Below, one piece after another: positions 9,239-18,484 of a DNA stretch of 64,000 nt (position 1 is the first letter of the stretch; every line of letters starts with the position of its first letter). The translations under genes were made by a program, and so were the position numbers. A model generated the notes under the pieces. The model saw only the letters and a list, made by a program, of their open reading frames with translations, searched no databases and was not told the DNA's origin. Location of the stretch: NCBI RefSeq assembly GCF_035762065.1, contig NZ_DASTPW010000048.1, forward strand, positions 124,001 to 188,000, in the 5' to 3' direction. The stretch comes from Methylibium sp035762065 (GTDB taxonomy: Bacteria > Pseudomonadota > Gammaproteobacteria > Burkholderiales > Burkholderiaceae_C).

Positions 9239-10243
9239 ATGTTCACTGAAAAGAATGAAACAACCGTGACCCTGAAGCAGGTGGCGGAAGCCGCCGGGGT
9301 GTCGCTCGCCACCGTCTCGTACTGCCTCAACGACAGCGGCTCGGTCGGCCAGCAGACCCGCCAGCGGGTCAAGGCCATCGCCGAAAAGCTCGGCTACCGC
9401 CCCAACCTCGCCGCCAAGGCGATGCGCACCGGCCGGACCAAGGCGCTGGGTTTCGTCGTGCCGGACCTCACCAACCCCTTCTTTCCGCAGCTCACGCAGA
9501 GCGTCATGGCCGCCGCGAGCGCCGCCGGCTACGACGTCTTCCTGACCGACACCTTCGGCGCCAAGGACGCCGAGAGCCGCTCGATCGCCGCGTTGATTCG
9601 CCGTGGCATCGACGGCCTCGTGTGGTTCCCGATCGACGATGCCGCGACGCCCGACATCCGCCTCGGCCGCACGCCCACCGTCGTGATCGACCGCGCGCTC
9701 GACGGGCTCGATTCGATCGTGGCCGACTGCCAGGCCGGCGGCCGGCTGGCGGCCGCCGCGCTGCTCGAAGCCGGGCACCGGCGCATCGGCATGCTCAGCG
9801 GCCCGGGCGACACGCAAAGCGCGCGACAGCGTGCCGCCGGGGCGCGCGAACTGATCCGCGGCGACGCGCAACTGGTATGGGAGCTGGAGGTCGCCTATTC
9901 GATGGATCTCGATGCCAGCGTGGTCGAGACGCTCGCGCGCGCCGACGTCACGGCGGTCATCGCCGGGGCGGACGTGGTCGCGATCGGCGTCATGAAGGAG
10001 CTGACGCGGATGGGCCGCCGCGTGCCGCAGGACATCTCGGTGGTCGGCTTCGACAACATCCCGTGGAGCGAGCTGTGCAGTCCCGGGCTCACGACGATCG
10101 ACATGCCGGTCAGCGACATGGGCTTCGAGGCGGTGCAGGCGATCGTGCGCCGCATCGGCGCACCGGCCGAGCCGCGCCGGCGCACCGTGTTCGACGTGTC
10201 GCTCATGAAGCGCGGATCGATCGCGCCGCCGCGCACCGGGTAA
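9239..10243 (+). CDS. LacI-family transcriptional regulator
   Basis: This 334-residue regulator has an N-terminal LacI helix-turn-helix (VTLKQVAEAAGVSLATVSYCLN, about residues 10-31) and the hinge region (YRPNLAAKAMRTGRTKALG). The periplasmic-binding-protein-like effector domain (about 62-330) contains GFVVPDLTNPFFPQL, a RDGLVWFP-type strand, and VVGFDNIPWSELCSPGLTTI. ATG 9239 is preceded by AAGGTG; an in-frame GTG at 9266 would give a protein starting directly at the helix-turn-helix. It is divergent from the TonB-led operon and almost certainly controls it through the palindrome at 9095-9106. The effector is unknown; by context a purine, nucleoside or ribose derivative is a reasonable guess. 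Confidence 0.92.
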   Translation: MFTEKNETTVTLKQVAEAAGVSLATVSYCLNDSGSVGQQTRQRVKAIAEKLGYRPNLAAKAMRTGRTKALGFVVPDLTNPFFPQLTQSVMAAASAAGYDVFLTDTFGAKDAESRSIAALIRRGIDGLVWFPIDDAATPDIRLGRTPTVVIDRALDGLDSIVADCQAGGRLAAAALLEAGHRRIGMLSGPGDTQSARQRAAGARELIRGDAQLVWELEVAYSMDLDASVVETLARADVTAVIAGADVVAIGVMKELTRMGRRVPQDISVVGFDNIPWSELCSPGLTTIDMPVSDMGFEAVQAIVRRIGAPAEPRRRTVFDVSLMKRGSIAPPRTG

Positions 10244-10251
10244 GCCTCGGC

Positions 10252-10275
10252 TTCGTCAGGGGCGACCACGCTTCG
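10252..10275 (+). promoter_or_regulatory. Candidate hrpII/PIP box (TTCG-N16-TTCG)
   Basis: TTCG at 10252-10255 and TTCG at 10272-10275 are separated by exactly 16 bases, the spacing of the hrpII box bound by HrpB in Ralstonia and of the PIP box used by HrpX in Xanthomonas and Acidovorax. It lies 66 bases upstream of the start of the giant effector-like gene. Against the stricter PIP form (TTCGC-N15-TTCGC) the first half has one mismatch (TTCGT), and no perfect YANNNT -10 element is found at the usual distance; CATTGC at 10310-10315 is the nearest. HrpB/HrpX and type III secretion genes are not in this window. Confidence 0.5.
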
Positions 10276-10340
10276 CCGGCGCAGGACGACGCGGGCGGGG
10301 CGGGTGGGACATTGCTCGGGTTGTTTCTCCAGAGGTCCCG

Positions 10341-13300
10341 ATGGTCAAGAGCCTTGGATCCGCCGGCATGCGGGTGCCGCCCAACTCCTTACGAAACTCG
10401 CCGGCCACATCGCCGCCTCGAAGCTCCACTTCTCGACGCCCCACTTCACCACCCGACCGGCCGGAGGGCCTGGCCGCCCGCGAGGGCGCGGCCCCGACCT
10501 CCCAGGGCGAGATCGAGATGGCCGATGCGGCCGGCGGAGTCGGCCGCACGCGCCTTGCACCGGCGCTGCCGCATCCGCAAGGGCCGGCGACCGGCGGCGT
10601 CCCGGCCGCCGAGGTGGCGACGGCGCTCGAACAGGTGGTCGCCGACCTCGGCACGCACGCGCTGGAGGAAGCGCGCGGCCGGCTGGGCCGGGCGCTGCTC
10701 GACGAGCAGCTCGAGCGCAACGGCGCGACCGCCGCGGAGTTCAACGGCTTCATCGCCCAGCCTTTCGTCGCTTGGTCGCCCTCGGCCTCGGCCGGCAAGC
10801 CCTTGCGCAGCCTCAACGATCACGCGGGCGTGCTGGTCGTCGCGGCGCGCGACGGCAACCACACGGTCGCCGAGCGGCTCGCGGTGATCAAGCAGCCGGT
10901 GGACGGCGAGGACCGCTACTTCGTCAAGGGCTACGGCGACCGCATCGTGCCGTTCGACGACCTGAGCCGCTGGATCGCGAACCATCAGGACGCCGCGGCG
11001 GTGCCGGCACCCGGCGTCACGCCGATGGAGACGGCGCTGCGCACCGAGCTGCGCCGGCTGTCCGAGGCGTCCGAGCTGTTCGCGCGCCGCAGCGAACGGG
11101 AATCGCAGGGCGAGGCGCTGATGAACCCGCCGACCGACCTCGCCGCGATGCCGCGCCCGGCGAGCTGGGCGAACTCGGAGCACGCGCTGCCCAAGGGCTT
11201 CGGGCCGATCGCCCCCACCGGTGCCGACCGCCGCGGCGAGCCGGCCCGCTCGTTCTTCATGGACTACAACGTCACGGAGAACCGCATCATCCTGTTCAAG
11301 CGCGACGAGCAGGCGCTCGAGCGCCAGATCGAAGCCGGCCGGCCCACCGCGGTCAACGTCAACGGGCCGGTGATGGCCGAGATCCACGGCATCCGCTCGA
11401 TCGAGGTCATGTCGCCCGCGGGTGTCGAGCCGGGCGTGACGAACGCGACGCTGGGACAGCTTTGGAACGCGATGTGCGGCCCGGGCTTCGACGGCGACCG
11501 CGTGTTACACGTGACGACCGAAGACGGGGCCGTGCATCGGCTGCGGCTGAACGATCGCGGCGTCGCGATGCAGCTGCTCAATCCCAAGCCCTCGGCCGGG
11601 CAGTCGGCCGCCGCGGCCGCCTTCGGCGGGGGGCGGGGCGTCGGCGCGGATGTCGACGTCTACAGCTACCGCGGGATCGACACCGGACCGGCCGCCAGCG
11701 CCGACGGCTTCCCCGATCCGCAGCTCGTGCTGTCGTCCGGCGAGAGCCTTCGCGCCGGCCCCCTGATGCACGACGGAGCGCGCATCGTGAAGGGCAACCT
11801 CACCGGCCTGCTGCACTCGGCCGCCCGGCTGCTGACCTTCACGCCGGCGGTCGGCGGCAATCGCAGCTTCCTGATGAAGGCCGTCGACACGGTGGTGGTC
11901 GGCGTCGTCAAGTCGCTCGTCGTGGCCGGCAGCAACGCCGTGCTGCAGGAGCTGCAGTCGAGGCACGACAACGGCACGCTGTTCGGCAAGGGCCAGTCGT
12001 TCTCCGGCCTGGGCAGCGGCCAGACCGAAACCGACGACGTCGCCCGCGCGATCTTCTTCATGGTGCTCGCGCAGCAAGGCGTGACCGCCGCCTTCCAGCT
12101 GGCCGACCGGGTGCTCGCGCCGCTGCTGCCCCACGCGATGACGGGGCGACGCAACCCCGGCAGCACGGCGCTGATGGATCTCGTCGTGCCGGCGGCCCAG
12201 GAAATGGTGCGGCTGTCGGTCAACTACGGGATCCAGCGCGACGTCGGCCTGCCGCGCGGCGGAAAAGAGGATTTCAAGATGCTGGCGCCGCAGGCCGCGG
12301 TGAACGGCCTGATCGAGTTCACCCGGCGCCGCGCCGGCGAGCCGCAGAACCATCCGGTACGCCATGCGGGGCTGCATCTGCTCGACGTGGCGAACGACAT
12401 CACGTTCCGCTCGCTCGGCATGGTGCTGAGCTCCAAGGACTACGACAAGGACCGGCGCGCGATCGACCTGCGCGAAGCCGCCGTCTCGCGCCTCGTCGTG
12501 CGCGGCGCCGACCGGCTCGTGCTGCCGATGGTGGCCGGCTTGCTGAACGATGCCGGCGTGATCGGGCCGAACGCGAGCGCCTTCGACCACCAGGACGCCC
12601 GCGAAAGCGGCCTGCGCAACGTCGTCGGCCTGCTGAAGTTCGTGCTCGACGGCGCAGCCACCAAGGTCGCGAACCACGTCGAGCAGCCGGCGCTCCAGCT
12701 GCTGGAGAGCGTCACCGAGGTGCTGCGCAAGCTGCACATCGGCGCGCACCAGACCTTCGTGCGCGCCGAGGGCGTGATCGCCGAAGAGCTGGCGGAGGCC
12801 GGCGAGTCCGCGCGCCATCCCGAGATGTCCGTGGCCCAGCAACGCGCGCACCTCGCGAGGCTGCAGGCCCGCTTCGACGAGATGATCGAGCAGGCACGCG
12901 GCGACGGCCCCGCGCCGGTCACCAACGCGCGCAGCGGGCTTCCGGGCGCGCATCGCGACTACATGGCGCAGCTCGACGCCGCCGTGCCGGCCGACCCCGA
13001 GCGCCGCTACCGCGTGTTCACCGACGCGACCGGCCGCGCCCGCCCGAGCAGCGCCGCGCCGCGCACCGTGGGCAAGCTCGCGCTCATGGACACGGCTCGC
13101 GTGCCGCGCGACGTGAGCACCTTCAGCCTTTCCGCGCAGCGCGGCGCGAAGGCACCCCACGCGGTGATGAAGGAAGCGCCGGGGCTTGCCTCCATCGACA
13201 ACATCGGGCTGAGCAAGACGGTGCTGGCGCACATCAAGAGCGCGGTGCGCGACTACACCGAGGAGTCGCAGTACTTCCACTACCCGCTGCGCTGGGACGT

Positions 13301-14888
13301 CACCGGCCAGCCGCAGCGCGTGGAGATCGCCCCCGGCATCGGCTTCGACTACAAGGTGATGAACAAGCCGAACAACACCACCGGCGATCCCACGCGGCGC
13401 TTCGATCCGATCGGCGCGCTGTACATGAACCTCGGCGCCCTGCATGCCGACAAGTACCCCGCGCTGGTGCAGCGCGCGGTCGGCACCGAGGCGCGCTACG
13501 GCGTGCCGCGGCCGACGCAGCCGCCGACCGAACTGGTCCAGAACGAGGACTTCGTCGCGCTGACCGAGATCCTCTCGGCGACCACCTCCAGCCGGCTGGC
13601 CGCCGCCTTCGGGCAGGCCCTCGCCTTCGGCGCCTTGCCGAAGGACCGCAGCCAGCGCCTCGTGATGGAGCAGCAGTCGGCCGTCAACATCACCCGCTAC
13701 ACCGACCTGGTGCAGGCCGAGGTGATCGCGATGCCCGGCGGGATGTTCAGTGTGCGTCACATCGACGCCGAACCGCGCAAGCAGCCTGGCGACGACTCGG
13801 CCGACATCGGGCAGGTGGTCTACATGCAGGCGGTCGACACCGCCGCGCTGGAGCGGCGCCACCCGGCCTACTACGGCCCCGGCGAGAACCCGCCTGCGCT
13901 GCAGGACGGCGACCTCGCGATCCATCCGCACACCGGCCACCTTTACCGATGGGACGGCGAGGCGGGCCGCTTGCGCTACGAAGCCACCGAGAAGAACTAC
14001 TTCCTCGGGCGGTCGATGGAACGCACCCGTCAGGCGACCGTCGCCGATGCGCAGCGCATGCCGGGCGTGCAGCCGGGCGAGGCCCTGCCCGCGAGCGAGC
14101 TGGCGCTCTGGCGCCACCCGTACACCGCCGACGGCGCCAAGCGCACGACGAAGGACGCGATCCATGCGGCCATCGTGCGCGGCGATCCGATCGTGGAGCA
14201 CCTCGACGACGCGGTGCTGAACGTGCACCACCAGCACTTCCGGGAGATGGGGGGCTTCGAGCTGTCGCACGCCGCGCACGAGGAACACCGAGCGCGCGGC
14301 GTCGCACGCGCGCAAGCCACGCAGCTGTCACGCGAGATCGCCCGGCTGCGCATGGACACGCCGCTGGCCGGCGACGGCGCGGCCGGCGACGGCGCGACAG
14401 GCATCGCGCATTCGACGCTCGCGTGGCTCGCGACCAGCCTGCTTCGTCGCCCGCTGCAGCTCGTGCCCGTGCGCCCGCCCGACACGCCCGGCGGCGCGCC
14501 GACCATCGACCGGGACCAGGCCACCCTGGTGGCGATGACCTACGACAAGGTCAACCTCGCCTACGAACGCCCGACCGCGCTCGGTGTCGGGCCCGACGGC
14601 TTCTATGCGCTCAAGCAGGTCGACGGAAGCCTGACCGCGCAACGCATCGAGGCCAACACGGCCGGCCCGACCGTCGGGAACTTCCTGCACGCCGTCGTCC
14701 ATGCCGGGTACGAGGACGCCGGCAGCTACCGCGAGGTCGAAGGCGGCCTGCGCCCCGACGGCTCGGCCCGGCGCGGAGCCGCCAAGCTGCTCGAGAAGAT
14801 CCAGGCGCTCTCCGCGACGCGCTACCACCCGCTCGAGGCCGCCATGGTCGAGGAGGCGCGCCGCCACGGCTGGCAGCCGCGGCCCTGA
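10341..14888 (+). CDS. Giant protein of unknown function (1515 aa), candidate type III secreted effector
   Basis: I do not recognise this protein. Its first 50 residues are Ser/Pro/Arg-rich with no acidic residue before Asp39, as in many type III secretion signals. There is no Sec signal peptide, no obvious transmembrane bundle and no repeat array. The body is a mix of predicted helical and globular stretches with many Arg/His and few Cys (one visible, NAMCGPGF near residue 379), ending in a helical segment with MVEEARRHGWQ. A good ribosome site (AGAGG, 10331-10335) precedes ATG 10341, and an hrpII-type box lies 66 bases upstream. Reading is open for 4.5 kb at host-like GC, so it is a real gene. 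Alternatives are a contact-dependent or type VI cargo, or a very large cytoplasmic protein. Function is not assigned. Confidence 0.85.
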   Translation: MVKSLGSAGMRVPPNSLRNSPATSPPRSSTSRRPTSPPDRPEGLAAREGAAPTSQGEIEMADAAGGVGRTRLAPALPHPQGPATGGVPAAEVATALEQVVADLGTHALEEARGRLGRALLDEQLERNGATAAEFNGFIAQPFVAWSPSASAGKPLRSLNDHAGVLVVAARDGNHTVAERLAVIKQPVDGEDRYFVKGYGDRIVPFDDLSRWIANHQDAAAVPAPGVTPMETALRTELRRLSEASELFARRSERESQGEALMNPPTDLAAMPRPASWANSEHALPKGFGPIAPTGADRRGEPARSFFMDYNVTENRIILFKRDEQALERQIEAGRPTAVNVNGPVMAEIHGIRSIEVMSPAGVEPGVTNATLGQLWNAMCGPGFDGDRVLHVTTEDGAVHRLRLNDRGVAMQLLNPKPSAGQSAAAAAFGGGRGVGADVDVYSYRGIDTGPAASADGFPDPQLVLSSGESLRAGPLMHDGARIVKGNLTGLLHSAARLLTFTPAVGGNRSFLMKAVDTVVVGVVKSLVVAGSNAVLQELQSRHDNGTLFGKGQSFSGLGSGQTETDDVARAIFFMVLAQQGVTAAFQLADRVLAPLLPHAMTGRRNPGSTALMDLVVPAAQEMVRLSVNYGIQRDVGLPRGGKEDFKMLAPQAAVNGLIEFTRRRAGEPQNHPVRHAGLHLLDVANDITFRSLGMVLSSKDYDKDRRAIDLREAAVSRLVVRGADRLVLPMVAGLLNDAGVIGPNASAFDHQDARESGLRNVVGLLKFVLDGAATKVANHVEQPALQLLESVTEVLRKLHIGAHQTFVRAEGVIAEELAEAGESARHPEMSVAQQRAHLARLQARFDEMIEQARGDGPAPVTNARSGLPGAHRDYMAQLDAAVPADPERRYRVFTDATGRARPSSAAPRTVGKLALMDTARVPRDVSTFSLSAQRGAKAPHAVMKEAPGLASIDNIGLSKTVLAHIKSAVRDYTEESQYFHYPLRWDVTGQPQRVEIAPGIGFDYKVMNKPNNTTGDPTRRFDPIGALYMNLGALHADKYPALVQRAVGTEARYGVPRPTQPPTELVQNEDFVALTEILSATTSSRLAAAFGQALAFGALPKDRSQRLVMEQQSAVNITRYTDLVQAEVIAMPGGMFSVRHIDAEPRKQPGDDSADIGQVVYMQAVDTAALERRHPAYYGPGENPPALQDGDLAIHPHTGHLYRWDGEAGRLRYEATEKNYFLGRSMERTRQATVADAQRMPGVQPGEALPASELALWRHPYTADGAKRTTKDAIHAAIVRGDPIVEHLDDAVLNVHHQHFREMGGFELSHAAHEEHRARGVARAQATQLSREIARLRMDTPLAGDGAAGDGATGIAHSTLAWLATSLLRRPLQLVPVRPPDTPGGAPTIDRDQATLVAMTYDKVNLAYERPTALGVGPDGFYALKQVDGSLTAQRIEANTAGPTVGNFLHAVVHAGYEDAGSYREVEGGLRPDGSARRGAAKLLEKIQALSATRYHPLEAAMVEEARRHGWQPRP

Positions 14889-14940
14889 GCCGCGCCGCCG
14901 GTCGGCACGCGGCGCGAGAGGCCGCCGATAGACTCGATCG

Positions 14941-16803
14941 GTGGCTTCGATGCTTCCCACCACCCCGGGCACCGCGAGCGGCACCGCGCGCGACGCGCGC
15001 GCCGCCCCGCCGGCGCGGTCGCCGCGTTCGCTGGCAGGGCTCGCGCCCTTCCTGCGGCCCTACCGCGGCCGCATCGCGCTGGCCGGCTTCTTCCTGGTGA
15101 TGGCCGCGCTCACGACGCTGGCTTTTCCCGTCGCGCTCAAGGCGCTGATCGACCAAGGCTTCGTCAGCCCCGATCCCGGCGAGCGGCTGCTGGCGATGCG
15201 CGAGCACTTCGCCGCGCTGTTCGCGGTGGGCGCGGCGCTCGGCGTGTTCTCGGCGCTGCGCTTCTACATGGTCAGCTGGCTCGGCGAGCGCATCACCGCC
15301 GACCTGCGCAATGCCGTCTATGCGCACGTGGTGCGGCAAAGCCCGCAATTCTTCGAGACCACGCAGACCGGCGAGGTGCTGTCGCGCCTGACCACCGACA
15401 CGACGCTGGTGCAGACGGTGGTCGGCTCGTCGCTCAGCATGGGCCTGCGCAACGCGGTGATGGGCCTGGGCGCGCTCGCGATGCTTGTCGCGACCAACCC
15501 GGTCGTGATGGCGCAGGTGCTCGGCATCCTCGTGCTCGTGGTGCTGCCGGCGGTGGGCTTCGGCCGGCGCGTGAGGAGCCTGTCGCGCGCGAGCCAGGAC
15601 CGCGTCGCCGATTCGAGCGCGATCGCGGCCGAGGTGCTCAACGCCGTGCCGGTGGTGCAGAGCTACGTGCAGGAGGCGCGCGAGGCCGAGCGCTTCGACG
15701 CGGCCACCGAAGCGGCCTTCGCGACCGCGGTGCGGCGCACGCGCATGCGCTCGGGGCTGGTCGCCTTCGTGATCACCGCGACCTTCGGCGCCTTGCTCTG
15801 GGGGCTGTACCAGGGCACGCAGGCCGTCATCCGCGGCGACATCAGCGCCGGACACCTGGGCCAGACGGTCATCTACGTGATCCTGCTGGTGAGCTCGGTC
15901 GCGGTGCTGTCGGAGGTCTGGGGCGATCTGCTGCGCGCCGCGGGCGCGAGCGAGCGGCTGATCGAGCTGCTGGAGACGCGCTCGCCGATCCAGAGCCCGG
16001 CGCGGCCGCGCGCGCTGCCGGCGGCGAGCGCGGGCTCGCGCGTCGTGCTCGACGGCGTCGTCTTCCACTATCCGTCGCGGCCGGCGACGGCGGCGCTCGA
16101 CGGCGTGTCGATCACGATCGAGCCAGGCCGTACGGTCGCGCTCGTCGGCCCCAGCGGCGCGGGCAAGAGCACGGTGTTCCAGCTGCTGCTGCGCTACTAC
16201 GACGCCGCGGCCGGCCGCATCGAGATCGACGGCGTGCCGATCGCCGCTGCCGAGCTCGGCGCGCTGCGCGCACGCATCGGCCTCGTGCCGCAGGACAGCG
16301 TCATCTTCTCGACCAGCGCGCTCGAGAACATCCGCTACGGCCGGCCCGACGCCAGCGACGCGGAGGTGCACGCCGCCGCGCGCGCCGCGCATGCCGACGA
16401 CTTCATCCGCGCGCTGCCCGACGGCTATGCCAGCTTCCTCGGCGAGCGCGGCGTGCGGCTTTCGGGCGGGCAGCGCCAGCGCATCAGCATCGCGCGGGCG
16501 ATCCTGAAGAACGCGCCGCTGCTGCTGCTGGACGAAGCGACCAGCGCGCTCGACAGCGAGAGCGAACGCCATGTGCAGGCCGCGCTCGACGAAGCGATGC
16601 GCGGGCGCACGACCATCGTCATCGCGCACCGGCTCGGTACGGTGATGCACGCCGACCGGATCGTGGTGCTGGAGGCCGGGCGCGTCGCCGACGTCGGCAC
16701 GCACGCCGAGCTGATGGCGCGCAGCGGGCTCTACCAGCGGCTGGCCGCGTCGCAGTTCGGCGCCGCGGCGCCGGAGAACCGACACCAAAGGTTGCAAGCC
16801 TGA
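14941..16803 (+). CDS. ABC exporter, fused permease-ATPase (MsbA/lipid-type)
   Basis: This 620-residue half-transporter has an N-terminal cytoplasmic extension rich in Ala/Pro/Arg (about 1-35) and six transmembrane helices (about 45-330), with the coupling-region motif ERITADLRNAVYAHVVRQSPQFF. The C-terminal ATPase domain has Walker A GPSGAGKST, Q-loop QDSVIFS, signature LSGGQRQR, Walker B LLLLDEATS and switch His AHRL. It should act as a homodimer exporting a lipid or other hydrophobic compound. The start GTG at 14941 lies 52 bases after the giant gene; a second candidate is the ATG at 14950. No clear ribosome site is seen. The substrate is not predictable. Confidence 0.9.
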   Translation: MASMLPTTPGTASGTARDARAAPPARSPRSLAGLAPFLRPYRGRIALAGFFLVMAALTTLAFPVALKALIDQGFVSPDPGERLLAMREHFAALFAVGAALGVFSALRFYMVSWLGERITADLRNAVYAHVVRQSPQFFETTQTGEVLSRLTTDTTLVQTVVGSSLSMGLRNAVMGLGALAMLVATNPVVMAQVLGILVLVVLPAVGFGRRVRSLSRASQDRVADSSAIAAEVLNAVPVVQSYVQEAREAERFDAATEAAFATAVRRTRMRSGLVAFVITATFGALLWGLYQGTQAVIRGDISAGHLGQTVIYVILLVSSVAVLSEVWGDLLRAAGASERLIELLETRSPIQSPARPRALPAASAGSRVVLDGVVFHYPSRPATAALDGVSITIEPGRTVALVGPSGAGKSTVFQLLLRYYDAAAGRIEIDGVPIAAAELGALRARIGLVPQDSVIFSTSALENIRYGRPDASDAEVHAAARAAHADDFIRALPDGYASFLGERGVRLSGGQRQRISIARAILKNAPLLLLDEATSALDSESERHVQAALDEAMRGRTTIVIAHRLGTVMHADRIVVLEAGRVADVGTHAELMARSGLYQRLAASQFGAAAPENRHQRLQA

Positions 16804-16901
16804 GGGTCGTCGCGGACCACCGGCCGGCGGTCTGCGGCGTTGGCCTACAGACGCGGCTGCGCGAGGCGGCTGCAATTCGCAAGGCAACGAAGGAGACCGC
16901 C

Positions 16902-17627
16902 ATGAACATCGCTCCCACCGGCATCCGCATCAGCACCACCAGCACCCGCGCGCGGCCGAGTGCATGGCTCGCCACCGTCGTCGCCGGCTCCCTCCTGGCC
17001 GCCTGCGCCAACATGAGCGAGGAACAGAAGGGCACCGCGAAAGGCGCCGGCATCGGCGCGGCGGTCGGCGGCGTGGCCGGCGTGCTGATCGGCGACAACA
17101 AGCGCGGCGCGGCCACCGGCGCGGCGATCGGCGCGGTCGGCGGCGCGATCGCCGGCAACATCTGGTCGCGCAGGATGGAGGAGAAGAAGCGCGCGCTCGA
17201 GCAGCAGACGCAGGGCACCGGCATCGACGTCGCGCAGACGCCGAACAACGAGCTGAAGGTCAACGTGCCCGCCGACAGCGGCTTCGCGACCGGCCGCTCC
17301 GAAGTGCGCCCGCAGCTGCGCAGCGTGCTCGACACCTTCGCCGCGGGGCTCGACCCCAACATGCGCGTGCGCGTGATCGGCCACACCGATTCGACCGGGT
17401 CGGATGCGATCAACGATCCGCTGTCGCTCGACCGCGCCCACAGCGTGCGCGACTACCTCGCCGCGCGCGGCGTGCAACCGGCGCGCGTCGAGACCGCCGG
17501 GCGCGGCTCGAAGGAGCCGGTGGCCGACAACAGCAGCGAGTCCGGCCGCGCGGCGAACCGGCGCGTCGAGATCTTCCTGCGCGAGCCGGAGCAGGCGGCG
17601 GCGTCGGGCGCACAGCCGAGGTCCTGA
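16902..17627 (+). CDS. OmpA-family peptidoglycan-binding lipoprotein (YiaD-like)
   Basis: This 241-residue lipoprotein has lipobox SLLAAC (Cys about residue 34) after a long n-region. A glycine-zipper segment follows (GAGIGAAVGGVAGVLIGD, then GAAIGAVGGAIAGN), and then a C-terminal OmpA domain (about 120-230) with the peptidoglycan-contact motif VIGHTDSTGSDAINDPLSLDRA and NRRVEIFL. It is likely anchored in the outer membrane, with the glycine zipper associating with the membrane and the OmpA domain gripping diaminopimelate in peptidoglycan. A strong ribosome site AAGGAGA precedes the ATG. It appears to stand alone, between the exporter and thyA. Confidence 0.92.
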   Translation: MNIAPTGIRISTTSTRARPSAWLATVVAGSLLAACANMSEEQKGTAKGAGIGAAVGGVAGVLIGDNKRGAATGAAIGAVGGAIAGNIWSRRMEEKKRALEQQTQGTGIDVAQTPNNELKVNVPADSGFATGRSEVRPQLRSVLDTFAAGLDPNMRVRVIGHTDSTGSDAINDPLSLDRAHSVRDYLAARGVQPARVETAGRGSKEPVADNSSESGRAANRRVEIFLREPEQAAASGAQPRS

Positions 17628-17670
17628 GCGCGGTGCCTGCTCGGGTGCGCGCGGCAGAATCGCCCGCACC

Positions 17671-18477
17671 TTGAGCACCCTCCCCACCCCTTACGAAGAC
17701 CTGATGCGCCACGTGCGCGATCACGGCGTCTTCAAGCAAGACCGCACCGGCACCGGCACCACCAGCGTGTTCGGCCACCAGATGCGCTTCGACCTGCGCG
17801 CGGGCTTTCCGCTCGTCACGACGAAGAAGGTCCACACCAAGAGCGTGATCCTGGAGTTGCTGTGGTTCCTGCGCGGCGACTCCAACGCACGCTGGCTTCA
17901 AGAACGCGGCGTGACGATCTGGGACGAGTGGGCGCGCGACGACGGCGAGCTCGGCCCCGTCTACGGCGTGCAGTGGCGGAGCTGGCCGACGCCGGACGGC
18001 GGCCACGTCGACCAGATTGCCGAGGTCGTCAAGCAGCTGAAGACCAACCCCGATTCGCGCCGCATCATCGTCAGCGCCTGGAACGTCGCCGAGCTGTCGA
18101 AGATGGCGCTGATGCCCTGCCATGCGCTGTTCCAGTTCTACGTCGCGGAAGGAAGGCTCAGCTGCCAGCTCTACCAGCGCAGCGCCGACGTCTTCCTCGG
18201 CGTGCCTTTCAACATCGCGAGCTACGCGCTGCTCACGCACATGCTGGCGCAGCAATGCGAGCTGGACGTCGGCGACTTCGTCTGGACCGGCGGCGACTGC
18301 CACCTGTACAGCAACCATGCCGAGCAGGTCGAGGAGCAGCTCTCGCGCGCGCCGCGGCCCTACCCGAGGCTCGTGATCAAGCGCCGGCCGGCGTCGATCT
18401 TCGACTACGCGCTCGACGATTTCGCGTTCGAGGGCTACGAGCCGCATCCGGCCATCAAGGCGCCGGTCGCGGTCTGA
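17671..18477 (+). CDS. thyA: Thymidylate synthase
   Basis: This 268-residue ThyA makes dTMP from dUMP using methylenetetrahydrofolate. It shows the family landmarks DRTGTGTTSVFGHQMRF, IWDEWA, the active-site MPCHALFQFYV (nucleophilic Cys) and RRIIVSAWNV, and ends with the conserved IKAPVAV. The best start is TTG at 17671: it aligns the N-terminus with other ThyA proteins, whereas the first in-frame ATG (17704) would lose 11 residues. It lies seven bases before folA, the classical thyA-folA pair in which FolA regenerates the tetrahydrofolate oxidised by ThyA. Confidence 0.97.
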   Translation: MSTLPTPYEDLMRHVRDHGVFKQDRTGTGTTSVFGHQMRFDLRAGFPLVTTKKVHTKSVILELLWFLRGDSNARWLQERGVTIWDEWARDDGELGPVYGVQWRSWPTPDGGHVDQIAEVVKQLKTNPDSRRIIVSAWNVAELSKMALMPCHALFQFYVAEGRLSCQLYQRSADVFLGVPFNIASYALLTHMLAQQCELDVGDFVWTGGDCHLYSNHAEQVEEQLSRAPRPYPRLVIKRRPASIFDYALDDFAFEGYEPHPAIKAPVAV

Positions 18478-18484
18478 GGCGGCG

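Noticed and set aside
9235..9244. Palindrome GAACATGTTC at the start of the LacI-type gene.
   Set aside because: It lacks the central CG of LacI-type operators and coincides with the start codon region, so it is probably chance or coding.
11505..14315. A 936-codon open reading frame on the minus strand across the giant gene.
   Set aside because: It is antisense to a better-supported gene with a ribosome site. Its translation is Arg/Val/His-rich without domains, as expected from GC-rich shadow frames.
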